Source: DASPKW01 sp038244055 (lineage in GTDB: Bacteria > Planctomycetota > Phycisphaerae > Tepidisphaerales > Tepidisphaeraceae). From it: DNA of 14,923 bases. Both the position numbers and the translations under genes were made by a program. Location: the NCBI GenBank assembly GCA_038244055.1, contig JBBRTW010000139.1, positions 1 through 14,923 of the forward strand. The letters run 5' to 3'. Under the pieces are notes generated by a model. It saw only the letters and a program-made list of their open reading frames with translations. It did not search any database and was not told where the DNA came from. Positions 1-6,403 of the stretch are shown piece by piece. The number at the start of each line of letters is the position of its first letter. Positions within the stretch are counted from its first letter, which is position 1.

Positions 1-215
1 CGCTGCTCTGCCTGACCTGCCTGGGGCGATCGCGCCGGGCGGGGATCGTCGCGCGGGGGACGTAGGACGAGTGTTGCGGTAGAGGAATCGTGCAGTAATC
101 CGTTGCACTTCTCCCAGCGATGATCGTGGGTCGCAATTTTACGCTGCGCGTTTCTTCGCGCCGGTTTCCTCGATTTTGGTATACTGACTACGACCCACAA
201 TCGGGAGTTCGCGGC
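1..215. other. 5' edge, no gene called
   Basis: No convincing gene is visible here. One plus-strand frame is open from the window edge to a stop near position 82, which could be the tail of an upstream gene but is too short to identify. An upstream in-frame ATG at 120 would lengthen the Uma2 gene by 32 residues, but that stretch lacks family resemblance and lies across the likely promoter at 180-185. Confidence 0.4.
180..185 (+). promoter_or_regulatory. -10-like hexamer TATACT ahead of the Uma2 gene
   Basis: TATACT at 180-185 matches the sigma-70 -10 consensus at five of six positions and lies 30 nt before the ATG at 216. A good -35 hexamer is not visible at 16-18 nt spacing. The implied transcript would start near 192, just ahead of a GGGAG ribosome-binding site at 203-207. 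This supports the start at 216 over the one at 120. Confidence 0.4.
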
Positions 216-872
216 ATGACCCTTGCAGAAGTTGAAACATCGGAACGCGCTCGCAACTTCGTCTTCGAGCGCGCGGATTGGGCTTTCTACGAACGTGCAT
301 TGGAGTTGGGCGAATCACAGCGGATTCGCATCAATTACGACTGTGGGAGGATGGAGGTCATGACCAGGACCGACGTGCATGAATCGATCAAAACCGCAAT
401 TGCGCGGGTGCTGGAGATGTATGCATTTGAAATGGATATCGCCATCGAAGGACGGGGGGAAGTGACCTGCCGGCGTGAGGATTTGGAAAAAGGGCTTGAG
501 CCGGATGAATGTTATTTCATTGTCAATCAGCCACTGCGAACGGCCGAGGGTCACCTCGATTTGATCAACGGGCCGCCGCCCGATCTGGCCATAGAGATAG
601 AGGTCAGCCGGACGGTCGTCGCGCGGCAGCCGATTCTCGCATCGCTTAGAGTGCCCGAAGTCTGGCGCATCGATGAAGAGCGGATCACGCCGATGGAATT
701 GCGCGGGACGGAGTATATAGCGCTCGAGAAGAGCAGATTCTTTCCCGATCTGGATTTCGTCGAGTTGAATCGGTTTCTTCGCATGGCGCTCAATGGTCAG
801 CACGCAGCGCTCAAGGCATTCCAGACATGGATCAATGCAAACCGAGGACGTGGATGGGAACATCGTATCTGA
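216..872 (+). CDS. Uma2-family (DUF820) PD-(D/E)xK nuclease-like protein
   Basis: 218 residues, the usual length of the Uma2 family, which has a restriction-endonuclease fold and mostly unknown biology. Family landmarks are in order: GRMEVM with a following His (about 44-55), EPDECYF (95-101), PPDLAIEIEVS (121-131) and a VPEVWRID block (146-153). The start at 216 is chosen because GGGAG lies 8 nt upstream and a TATACT element lies before it. In the active-site strand the basic residue normally found a few positions after the ExE seems to be Arg/Gln (VVARQ) and not Lys, so catalysis is uncertain. The 3' end overlaps the next gene by 19 nt. Such genes are often present in many dispersed copies in planctomycetes and cyanobacteria. 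Family assignment is fairly sure; function is not. Confidence 0.85.
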   Translation: MTLAEVETSERARNFVFERADWAFYERALELGESQRIRINYDCGRMEVMTRTDVHESIKTAIARVLEMYAFEMDIAIEGRGEVTCRREDLEKGLEPDECYFIVNQPLRTAEGHLDLINGPPPDLAIEIEVSRTVVARQPILASLRVPEVWRIDEERITPMELRGTEYIALEKSRFFPDLDFVELNRFLRMALNGQHAALKAFQTWINANRGRGWEHRI

Positions 873-2374
873 CCGCATTCGCGATGATGCTTATTCTCTC
901 CGCCTCCGGCGCACTTTGCGCGGATTCAGATCAAGGCGCGCGAAAGGAGGACGGGCCGGAAAAGGTCTACACAATTCTCCCCCTGGGCGATTCCATTACT
1001 GAAGGCGGGGGCACCTTTTCCGTCTACCGCTATCCCCTCTGGGAAAAGCTTTTTGCCGGCGGATACCGCGCCGAGTTCGTCGGCTCCAAAAACGCCGCCA
1101 CGCGCATCGGGCCGATGGCGCATGAAGGATACGGTGGGAAGAACGCTGAATTTCTGGCCCAGAACATCGAGAAGTTCTACGCCGACCATCCCGCCGACAT
1201 CGTCCTGCTGCACTGCGGCCACAACCACACCATCGACGAAAGGCCCATTCCCGGCATTCTCTCGGCCACCGAATCGATCATCGTCAAAGTTCACGCCCAG
1301 CGCAAGGACGCGGTCGTGCTGGTCGCACAGGTCATACCCAGCGGCAAGCTTCCCAAGTATTCCTACATCCCCGAGTTGAACATCGAACTGGCCAAACTGG
1401 TCGCCCGCCTGAAGGGTGAGGGCCATGAAGTACGGCTCGTCAATCAGGAAGAGGGATTCGACTGGAAGACGGATACGATCGATGACCACGTTCACCCCAA
1501 CGCGGTCGGCGCGGCCAAGATGGCCGGCAAATGGTACGAAGCGCTGGTCCAGGTTCTGCCCCAACCGCGGCAGACATTTGCGCCGGAACTCATCACCTAT
1601 AAGCAGGCGAGCGGGCTTGATCTGAAGCTGCATATTTTCAAGCCGCGTGCGTCCAAAGCCGATGCCGTGAAGCCGGCCGCACAGGCTGCTCGCCCGGCCA
1701 TCGTTTTCTTCTTCGGCGGAGGCTGGACCCACGGCACGCCCCTGCAATATTATCGCGAGGCCGCCTGGTTCTCCTCGCGCGGGATGGTCGCGATCTGTGC
1801 CGATTATCGCGTCGCCACGACCGCCAAAACCACGCCGATCGAGAGCCTGCAGGATGCCAGAGCCGCCATCCGCTGGGTTCGCCAGCATGCGGGCGAATTG
1901 GGGGTGGATCCCAGCCGCATCGCCGCCGCCGGCGCATCGGCCGGGGGGCATCTGGCGGCCGCGACGGCCGCCGCCAAAGGCTTCGACGATCCGCGCGAAG
2001 ATGCGGGCATCAGCGCCAAACCCGATGCGCTGCTCCTCTGGTATCCGGTGATCGACAACGGCCCGGGCGGATACGGCTACGAGCGCGTGAAGGACAAGTA
2101 CAAGGATTTCTCGCCGCTGCATGCGCTGGGCGCGGGCTTCCCGCCGACGGTGGTTTTTCTCGGCACCAAGGATGCGCTGATCCCCGTGGCGACGGGCCAG
2201 GCGTTCAAGAAGCGAATCGAGGAGTTGGGCGGGCGCTGCGACCTGCATCTGTATGAAGGGGCCGGCCATCCGATCTACTCCTACCGCGCGGCTGAGACGG
2301 CCGCTTCAAGGCAGATACTGAAGCAGGCCGATGAGTTTCTGGTGTCGTTGAAATATCTCGAGGCCGTGAAGTAA
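854..2374 (+). CDS. Secreted bidomain esterase: SGNH/GDSL hydrolase fused to alpha/beta hydrolase
   Basis: 506 residues from the ATG at 854, chosen over 827 because GAGG lies 6 nt upstream and the protein then opens directly with a signal peptide (hydrophobic to about residue 22, likely cleavage near ALC/ADS). Domain 1 (about 38-235) is SGNH: GDSITEG with nucleophile Ser47, a GHNH block near 123 giving the oxyanion Asn, and DHVHPN near 212 giving the Asp/His pair. Domain 2 (about 245-500) is an alpha/beta hydrolase of the hormone-sensitive-lipase/acetyl-esterase type: FGGGW oxyanion loop near 288, GASAGG nucleophile near 361-366, GTKD Asp near 441 and GAGH His near 472. Both triads look complete, so two ester-cleaving sites may act on one substrate. 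Carbohydrate ester removal (acetyl or feruloyl groups) is an inference from family and secretion. It overlaps the Uma2 gene by 19 nt and is followed by a hairpin repeat. Confidence 0.9.
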   Translation: MGTSYLTAFAMMLILSASGALCADSDQGARKEDGPEKVYTILPLGDSITEGGGTFSVYRYPLWEKLFAGGYRAEFVGSKNAATRIGPMAHEGYGGKNAEFLAQNIEKFYADHPADIVLLHCGHNHTIDERPIPGILSATESIIVKVHAQRKDAVVLVAQVIPSGKLPKYSYIPELNIELAKLVARLKGEGHEVRLVNQEEGFDWKTDTIDDHVHPNAVGAAKMAGKWYEALVQVLPQPRQTFAPELITYKQASGLDLKLHIFKPRASKADAVKPAAQAARPAIVFFFGGGWTHGTPLQYYREAAWFSSRGMVAICADYRVATTAKTTPIESLQDARAAIRWVRQHAGELGVDPSRIAAAGASAGGHLAAATAAAKGFDDPREDAGISAKPDALLLWYPVIDNGPGGYGYERVKDKYKDFSPLHALGAGFPPTVVFLGTKDALIPVATGQAFKKRIEELGGRCDLHLYEGAGHPIYSYRAAETAASRQILKQADEFLVSLKYLEAVK

Positions 2375-2382
2375 ACTGTAAC

Positions 2383-2451
2383 TCAGGGTCAGGAGCCGGC
2401 CACCAGAACGCGCATTTCGCATTCAATTGTCCCCCGGCTCCTGACCCTTTC
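2383..2451. repeat. Hairpin repeat, copy 1 (REP-like)
   Basis: A perfect inverted repeat of 15 bp, AGGGTCAGGAGCCGG at 2385-2399 pairing with its complement at 2434-2448, around a 34-nt loop. It begins 11 nt after the esterase stop codon. The same arms, plus the first loop bases GCCACCAGAA just inside the left arm, recur at 6083-6152; the remainder of the loop differs. It may serve as a transcription terminator or transcript-end stabiliser for the esterase gene, though the T-run after the stem is only three bases. Conserved arms with a variable loop are typical of REP-like intergenic hairpins. Confidence 0.85.
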
Positions 2452-2475
2452 AGGTTGAACTATTGGAGATTTTCC

Positions 2476-3027
2476 ATGCTCAAGAAGATTCTAAAACGCA
2501 CTCTGATCGTACTACTGCTGCTGATCGGTGTGTTCGCGATCATCATCGCCTTTCAGCCCTCCGAATTCCGCATTACGCGCTCCGCCACCATCAACGCGCC
2601 TCCCCAGGAAATCTTTGCGCAGGTCAATGATTTCCATCGATGGGAAGCGTGGTCCCCGTGGATCAAGCTCGACCCAACCGCCAAGATGACCTACGACGGC
2701 CCGGCCGCCGGCAAGGGCGCCATATCCGCCTGGGCCGGCAATGACAAGGTCGGCGAAGGCAAGATGACTCTGACGGAAAGCCACCCCAGCGATCTGATCA
2801 AAATCCAGCTCGATTTCATCAAGCCCATGGCGGACACAAGCTTCACGGAGTTCACATTCAAGCCGCAGGGCGATCAAACCGCCGTGACCTGGACCATGAC
2901 CGGGCATAACAATTTCATGGCCAAGGCGTTTTGCCTTTTCATGGACATGGACAAGATGGTCGGCGGTGATTTCGAAAAGGGTTTGGCAAATATGAAGTCG
3001 GTGGTTGAAGGGGGCAAGGCGAAGTAA
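2476..3027 (+). CDS. SRPBCC-family protein with N-terminal membrane anchor
   Basis: 183 residues. The start at 2476 has GGAG at 2465-2468, 7 nt upstream, and is preferred to the TTG at 2455. Residues 8-27 form one membrane helix after a lysine-rich start (LKKILKRTL), so the rest probably faces the periplasm. From about residue 31 the protein matches the SRPBCC (START/polyketide-cyclase-like) helix-grip fold: RSATINAPPQEIFAQVNDF, then a WEAWSPW motif near 57-63, alternating beta strands, and a long C-terminal helix. Members bind hydrophobic ligands or lipids; no catalytic residue can be named. The downstream DoxX-like gene is 77 nt away on the same strand, so the two could be cotranscribed. 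Confidence 0.85.
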   Translation: MLKKILKRTLIVLLLLIGVFAIIIAFQPSEFRITRSATINAPPQEIFAQVNDFHRWEAWSPWIKLDPTAKMTYDGPAAGKGAISAWAGNDKVGEGKMTLTESHPSDLIKIQLDFIKPMADTSFTEFTFKPQGDQTAVTWTMTGHNNFMAKAFCLFMDMDKMVGGDFEKGLANMKSVVEGGKAK

Positions 3028-3104
3028 TCCCCATTTGCCAGTTTTTCATTTGTTTGAACCAATAACCGGGCGTTTCGTTCGCGTTCATGTCGAGGACACT
3101 GCGT

Positions 3105-3548
3105 ATGGCGGACCAGGAAAATTCCACTCAACCCGGCCAGCGGGTTTCAAAATCGTGGACCCGATTCATCCCGGCCATCGGGCGAACCCTGATGGGCCTC
3201 CTCTTTTGCATGACGGGCCTCAATGGTTTTCTTAATTTTCTGCCGCGCCCGACAGCGCCCATGCCCGATGGTGCTGCCGCCTTTGCCGGCGCGCTGATGA
3301 ACACCGGTTACATGTTCCCCATGATCATGGGCACGCAGTTGCTCGTTGGCGTGTTGCTCGTCGTCAACCGTTTCGTTCCCCTGGCCCTGGTCGTGATCGC
3401 GCCGATCATCATCAACATCATCGCCTTCCATGTCTTCCTTGCCCCCTCGGGCCTCGCGATGGCGCTGATCGTCCTGATACTGGAAATTTTCCTCATCTGG
3501 GCATACCGCGCCGCCTATCGCGCGCTCTTTGCACCCCGGTTTGTTTAG
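3105..3548 (+). CDS. DoxX-like small integral membrane protein
   Basis: 147 residues from the ATG at 3105, preferred over the ATG at 3087 because GAGG at 3092-3095 lies 9 nt upstream. A polar N-terminus is followed by about four membrane segments (near 24-44, 70-90, 92-113 and 118-138). The pattern GRTLMGLLF...GLNGFLNFLP, the MGTQLLVGVLL stretch and the IIAFHVFLAP segment fit DoxX/DoxD-like proteins, which are small quinone-associated or redox-related membrane proteins of poorly known role. It lies between the SRPBCC gene and the cytochrome gene, 37 nt before the latter. Confidence 0.75.
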   Translation: MADQENSTQPGQRVSKSWTRFIPAIGRTLMGLLFCMTGLNGFLNFLPRPTAPMPDGAAAFAGALMNTGYMFPMIMGTQLLVGVLLVVNRFVPLALVVIAPIIINIIAFHVFLAPSGLAMALIVLILEIFLIWAYRAAYRALFAPRFV

Positions 3549-3550
3549 CA

Positions 3551-3578
3551 TTGCGTCCCCCTCCGCCAACGGTACGAT
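3551..3578 (+). promoter_or_regulatory. Candidate promoter for a leaderless cytochrome transcript
   Basis: TTGCGT at 3551-3556 and TACGAT at 3573-3578 are separated by 16 nt, and begin directly after the DoxX-like stop codon. The ATG at 3586 sits 7 nt after the -10-like hexamer, exactly where transcription would start, and no Shine-Dalgarno sequence is present. This suggests a leaderless mRNA. The hexamers match consensus at only three and four positions. Confidence 0.35.
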
Positions 3579-3585
3579 CAGGCGC

Positions 3586-6051
3586 ATGAACACCTCGCGC
3601 CCTCTCATCGCTAGTGGCGTTCTGCTCCTCGTCCTCGCCGCCGCCCGCGCGCTCGCCGTCGATCCGATCACGCCCGCCCCCTCTTCCGCGCCGGTGGTCA
3701 CGATGATCGTCCCCGGCTTCACGGTCCGCGCACTGTCCATCGATCTGACCAACCTCACCTCCCTCGAATACTCGGCCGATGGCAAGCTCTGGGCACTGGG
3801 CTACGATGGCCGAATCCACATCCTGACCGATTCCAAAGGCGGCGGCCTCGAAGACACCGCCAAGACCTGGTGGCAGCCCAAAGATGCCAAGGCCTTTCGC
3901 GGGCCGATTGGAATGAAGGTGACCAAGGAGGGAGTGTACGTCGCCTCCAAGGGAAAGATTTCGCTCATCAAAGACACCGATGGCAACGGCACGGCCGACA
4001 CCGAGGAGATCATCGCCACCGGCTGGAAGGAAGCCTTCACGGCGGTCGATGCCACGGGCCTGGCGATCGACAAGGAGGGCAACATCTATTTCGGCCTCGG
4101 CTGCGCCGATTTTTCCAACGCCTATCAACTCGACAAGGAGAAAAAGCCCCACTACGACATCAACAGCACCCAGGGCACGATCCAGAGACTCTCGGCCGAT
4201 CACAAGAAGCGCGAGACGCTGGCCACGGGCGTGCGCTTCGCAATCGGTATCGCTTTCAATCGCCATGGCGATCTCTTCTGGACCGATCAGGAGGGCGATA
4301 CCTGGACCCACGGCAATCATCTCGATGAACTCAACGTCCTGCTTCCCGGCCGGCGTCATTACGGTTTTCCCGAGCGGCATCCGGAGTATTTGCCCAATAC
4401 CGATGATGAAGGCCCGGTGGTCGGCTTCGGCCCGCAGCATCAATCCACCTGCGGGCTGAAGTTCAATGAAGCCAAACCGGGATGGAAGATCTTCGGCCCG
4501 AAATTCTGGGAAAACGATGCGCTGATCGCCGGTGAATCGCGCGGGAAAATCTGGCGCGTGCCGCTGGCAAAGGTGCGCGAGGGATACGTCGGCCGGCCGG
4601 TGCTGATCGGCGTGACGAGCATGCTGACGATCGATCTGGCGGTCTCCCCGAAGGGCGACATGGTCGTCTGCTGCCACAGCGGCCCGCCCGATTGGGGCAC
4701 CGGGCCGACTGGCAAGGGCAAACTCTTCAAGATTTCATATACGGATGAAGCCGCGCCGCAGCCCGCGATCGCCTGGCCGGCCGCCAAGGATGAAATTCGA
4801 GTCGCGTTCGATCGGCCGATCGATAAGTCGGTGGAAGAGCGCATGACCGGCCTGACCGTCTCCTGCGGCGAGTACGTCCGCGCGGCCGATCGGCTGGAAG
4901 TGATGCGGCCGCCGTACGTCGCGGTGAAGGCCCAGATGCAGACGCCGCGGCGGGAGCTCAAGATCGCATCGGCGAAATTGTCGGATGATGGACGGACGAT
5001 CGCGGTGAAGCTGGCCGAGCCGATGCCGTGGCGAAGCGGGTATGCGATCGCGGTGCCGGGAGTGAAAGCGCCGGGGGCGGCGGGGCTGGGGATGGTGGTG
5101 GATGTGGATTTTGTGATGTCGGGAGTGGAGGCATCAGTCTGGGGTACGGAAGATTACCCGCGCTGGACCGGCTGGAATCCGAATCTCAACCCCGCCGTGA
5201 ACCTGGCCCTGGCACCGGACACCGGGCCAATCGGCCTGTTGCTTGATCGCCAGCCCTCGCGCGCCGGCGACACGGTTCGGATGACGGCGGCTGTCGATCT
5301 TCCAGGAAAAGTCGCAATGTTGACGCTGCGCTGCGGCCGGCCCTTTTCAGCAGGGTTGGATAAGCAACCACGGCGTGAGGCGGAAGCCTTTCGCAACGAT
5401 GCCGGGACTGGATACGAAGTGCGTCTGGAGGCCGCACGCGGAGAGCGGCTGCCGGTGTTGTCGGTGACAATCGTTGCCGGCGGACCTGGAAACGCTCGTT
5501 GGCTGGACCTCACCTATCATTCCGATAGCAGCCCCACGGAGCGTCCGGTCCCGTTGGATTCGCTCCTGCCGCCCTGGGCGCCGACCGACCGCCAGCCCGT
5601 CATCACCACGCCGACCCCGCCGGAACTGACCAAGGGCGGCGACTGGTCGGCCGGCAAAGCCCTCTTTTTCGGCGAGGCCAAATGCTCCACCTGCCACACC
5701 GTCCGCGGCGAAGGCGGCGCGCTGGGGCCCAATCTTTCCAACCTCGTCCATCTCAATCCCGAATCGGTGCTGGCGGATATCCTGCAACCCTCGGCCCGCA
5801 TCAATCCCGATTACATCAACTTCATCGTGACCACCGCCGATGACACGATCTCCGGCCTGGTCCGCCACGAGGCCGATCAACTGATCGTGATGGAAGGAGC
5901 GGACAAAACCACCCGGCTGACCCGCGAGCAGATCACGGAAATCCGCCCGTCCAAAATCTCCCTCATGCCCGAAGGTTACAAAGACCTGGGCGAGGCGAAG
6001 CTGCGCGATATCCTGACATTTCTTACGAGCGAGCCGCCGAAGGGGAAGTAA
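3586..6051 (+). CDS. Secreted beta-propeller dehydrogenase-like protein with C-terminal haem c domain
   Basis: 821 residues with a signal peptide (hydrophobic 6-24, cleavage after ARALA). Residues about 35-410 resemble the six-bladed propeller of PQQ-type sugar dehydrogenase-like proteins (repeated SADGKLWALGYDGR, KEGNIYFGLG and RHGDLFWTDQEGD strands; GRRHYGFPERHP loop). A beta-rich middle part (about 415-670) has no clear match. Residues about 690-821 are the planctomycete/verrucomicrobial haem-binding domain: CSTCH at 700-704, a GALGPNLS loop and a likely axial Met at 794 (SLMPEG). Such proteins are thought to oxidise carbohydrates or alcohols outside the cytoplasm and pass electrons to the chain; the substrate cannot be read here. 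The start at 3586 opens directly on the signal peptide; a TTG at 3529 would overlap the previous gene. Bases about 4990-5130 are unusually G-rich at third positions compared with the rest of the gene. Confidence 0.88.
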   Translation: MNTSRPLIASGVLLLVLAAARALAVDPITPAPSSAPVVTMIVPGFTVRALSIDLTNLTSLEYSADGKLWALGYDGRIHILTDSKGGGLEDTAKTWWQPKDAKAFRGPIGMKVTKEGVYVASKGKISLIKDTDGNGTADTEEIIATGWKEAFTAVDATGLAIDKEGNIYFGLGCADFSNAYQLDKEKKPHYDINSTQGTIQRLSADHKKRETLATGVRFAIGIAFNRHGDLFWTDQEGDTWTHGNHLDELNVLLPGRRHYGFPERHPEYLPNTDDEGPVVGFGPQHQSTCGLKFNEAKPGWKIFGPKFWENDALIAGESRGKIWRVPLAKVREGYVGRPVLIGVTSMLTIDLAVSPKGDMVVCCHSGPPDWGTGPTGKGKLFKISYTDEAAPQPAIAWPAAKDEIRVAFDRPIDKSVEERMTGLTVSCGEYVRAADRLEVMRPPYVAVKAQMQTPRRELKIASAKLSDDGRTIAVKLAEPMPWRSGYAIAVPGVKAPGAAGLGMVVDVDFVMSGVEASVWGTEDYPRWTGWNPNLNPAVNLALAPDTGPIGLLLDRQPSRAGDTVRMTAAVDLPGKVAMLTLRCGRPFSAGLDKQPRREAEAFRNDAGTGYEVRLEAARGERLPVLSVTIVAGGPGNARWLDLTYHSDSSPTERPVPLDSLLPPWAPTDRQPVITTPTPPELTKGGDWSAGKALFFGEAKCSTCHTVRGEGGALGPNLSNLVHLNPESVLADILQPSARINPDYINFIVTTADDTISGLVRHEADQLIVMEGADKTTRLTREQITEIRPSKISLMPEGYKDLGEAKLRDILTFLTSEPPKGK

Positions 6052-6052
6052 C

Positions 6053-6191
6053 GATTCACAATGCTCTGCTGAAATCCACATGTCAGGGTCAGGAGCCGGC
6101 CACCAGAAATGCTTCAAACGCTGACAATCGCTCCCCGGCTCCTGACCCTTTCGGCAAATTGGCGGACGATTTCAGCAGAGCAGATTCACAA
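6053..6191. mobile_element. MITE-like element with 15-bp TIRs and 9-bp target duplication
   Basis: The 121-bp element at 6062-6182 has perfect terminal inverted repeats: TGCTCTGCTGAAATC at 6062-6076 and its exact complement at 6168-6182. Immediately outside both ends is the same 9-mer, GATTCACAA, at 6053-6061 and 6183-6191; the adjoining bases differ, so the duplication is exactly 9 bp. This is the signature of transposition. It is too short to code for a transposase, so it must have been moved in trans. Nine-bp duplications are known for IS4-family elements such as IS10 and IS50, and for IS1; which family applies here is unknown. It carries the second copy of the window's hairpin repeat at 6083-6152. 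Confidence 0.85.
6083..6152. repeat. Hairpin repeat, copy 2, nested inside the MITE-like element
   Basis: The arms AGGGTCAGGAGCCGG (6085-6099) and its complement (6135-6149) are identical to those at 2385-2448. The 26 nt from 6083 and the last 20 nt are shared with copy 1 in full, while about 23 nt of the loop differ. It has the same orientation as copy 1 and also lies just after a stop codon (at 6051). Nested between the element's terminal repeats it makes a double-stemmed palindrome that could end the cytochrome transcript. Confidence 0.85.
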
Positions 6192-6219
6192 CTCTGTCGC
6201 TGTTCGAGGCCAGAATTGT

Positions 6220-6309
6220 CACAGAGGACACCGAGTACACCGAGACCACAGAGAGAAGAGCCATTGAATTGTTTTCTCAGTGTTCTCGGTGTCCTCCGTG
6301 TGCTCTGTG
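6220..6309. repeat. CACAGAG-type long imperfect inverted repeat
   Basis: The 34-nt left arm (6220-6253, built of CACAGAGGACACCGAG-like units) is complementary to the right arm (6276-6309) at 29 of 34 positions, with a 22-nt loop. This matches a repeat style I recall from intergenic DNA of several phyla, where it produces spurious ORFs rich in SVSSVCSV or TEDTE. No target duplication is visible. It sits between the MITE-like element and hisA. Confidence 0.75.
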
Positions 6310-6387
6310 CTTTCTTTGGACTCGATCAGCCGATGGGAGCACGCTTTCAATTCGGCCAACTCATTTTCAATCCTCATTCCTCCGCCC

Positions 6388-6393
6388 TACAAT
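6388..6393 (+). promoter_or_regulatory. -10-like hexamer TACAAT ahead of hisA
   Basis: TACAAT matches the -10 consensus at five of six positions and lies 10 nt before the hisA ATG at 6404. The predicted transcript start near 6400 would leave almost no leader, and the C-rich stretch before the ATG has no Shine-Dalgarno sequence. The -35 region (TTTCAA at 6365-6370, 17 nt away) is weak. Confidence 0.4.
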
Positions 6394-6403
6394 CCCCCGC
6401 CTC

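Noticed and set aside
926..2269. Long minus-strand open frame of 447 codons opposite the esterase
   Set aside because: It is antisense to a gene with two intact catalytic triads and a signal peptide; its product is low-complexity and Arg/Gly/Asp-rich, typical of the shadow frame of a GC-rich gene.
2205..6117. Two minus-strand frames that share a WWPAPDP peptide near their starts (at 2426 and 6117)
   Set aside because: The shared peptide comes only from the hairpin repeat, and the rest of both frames is antisense to real genes.
6220..6309. Possible CRISPR-like array from repeated CACAGAG units
   Set aside because: The units are irregular, too short and arranged as two complementary arms, not as equal repeats with unique spacers; no cas gene is nearby.
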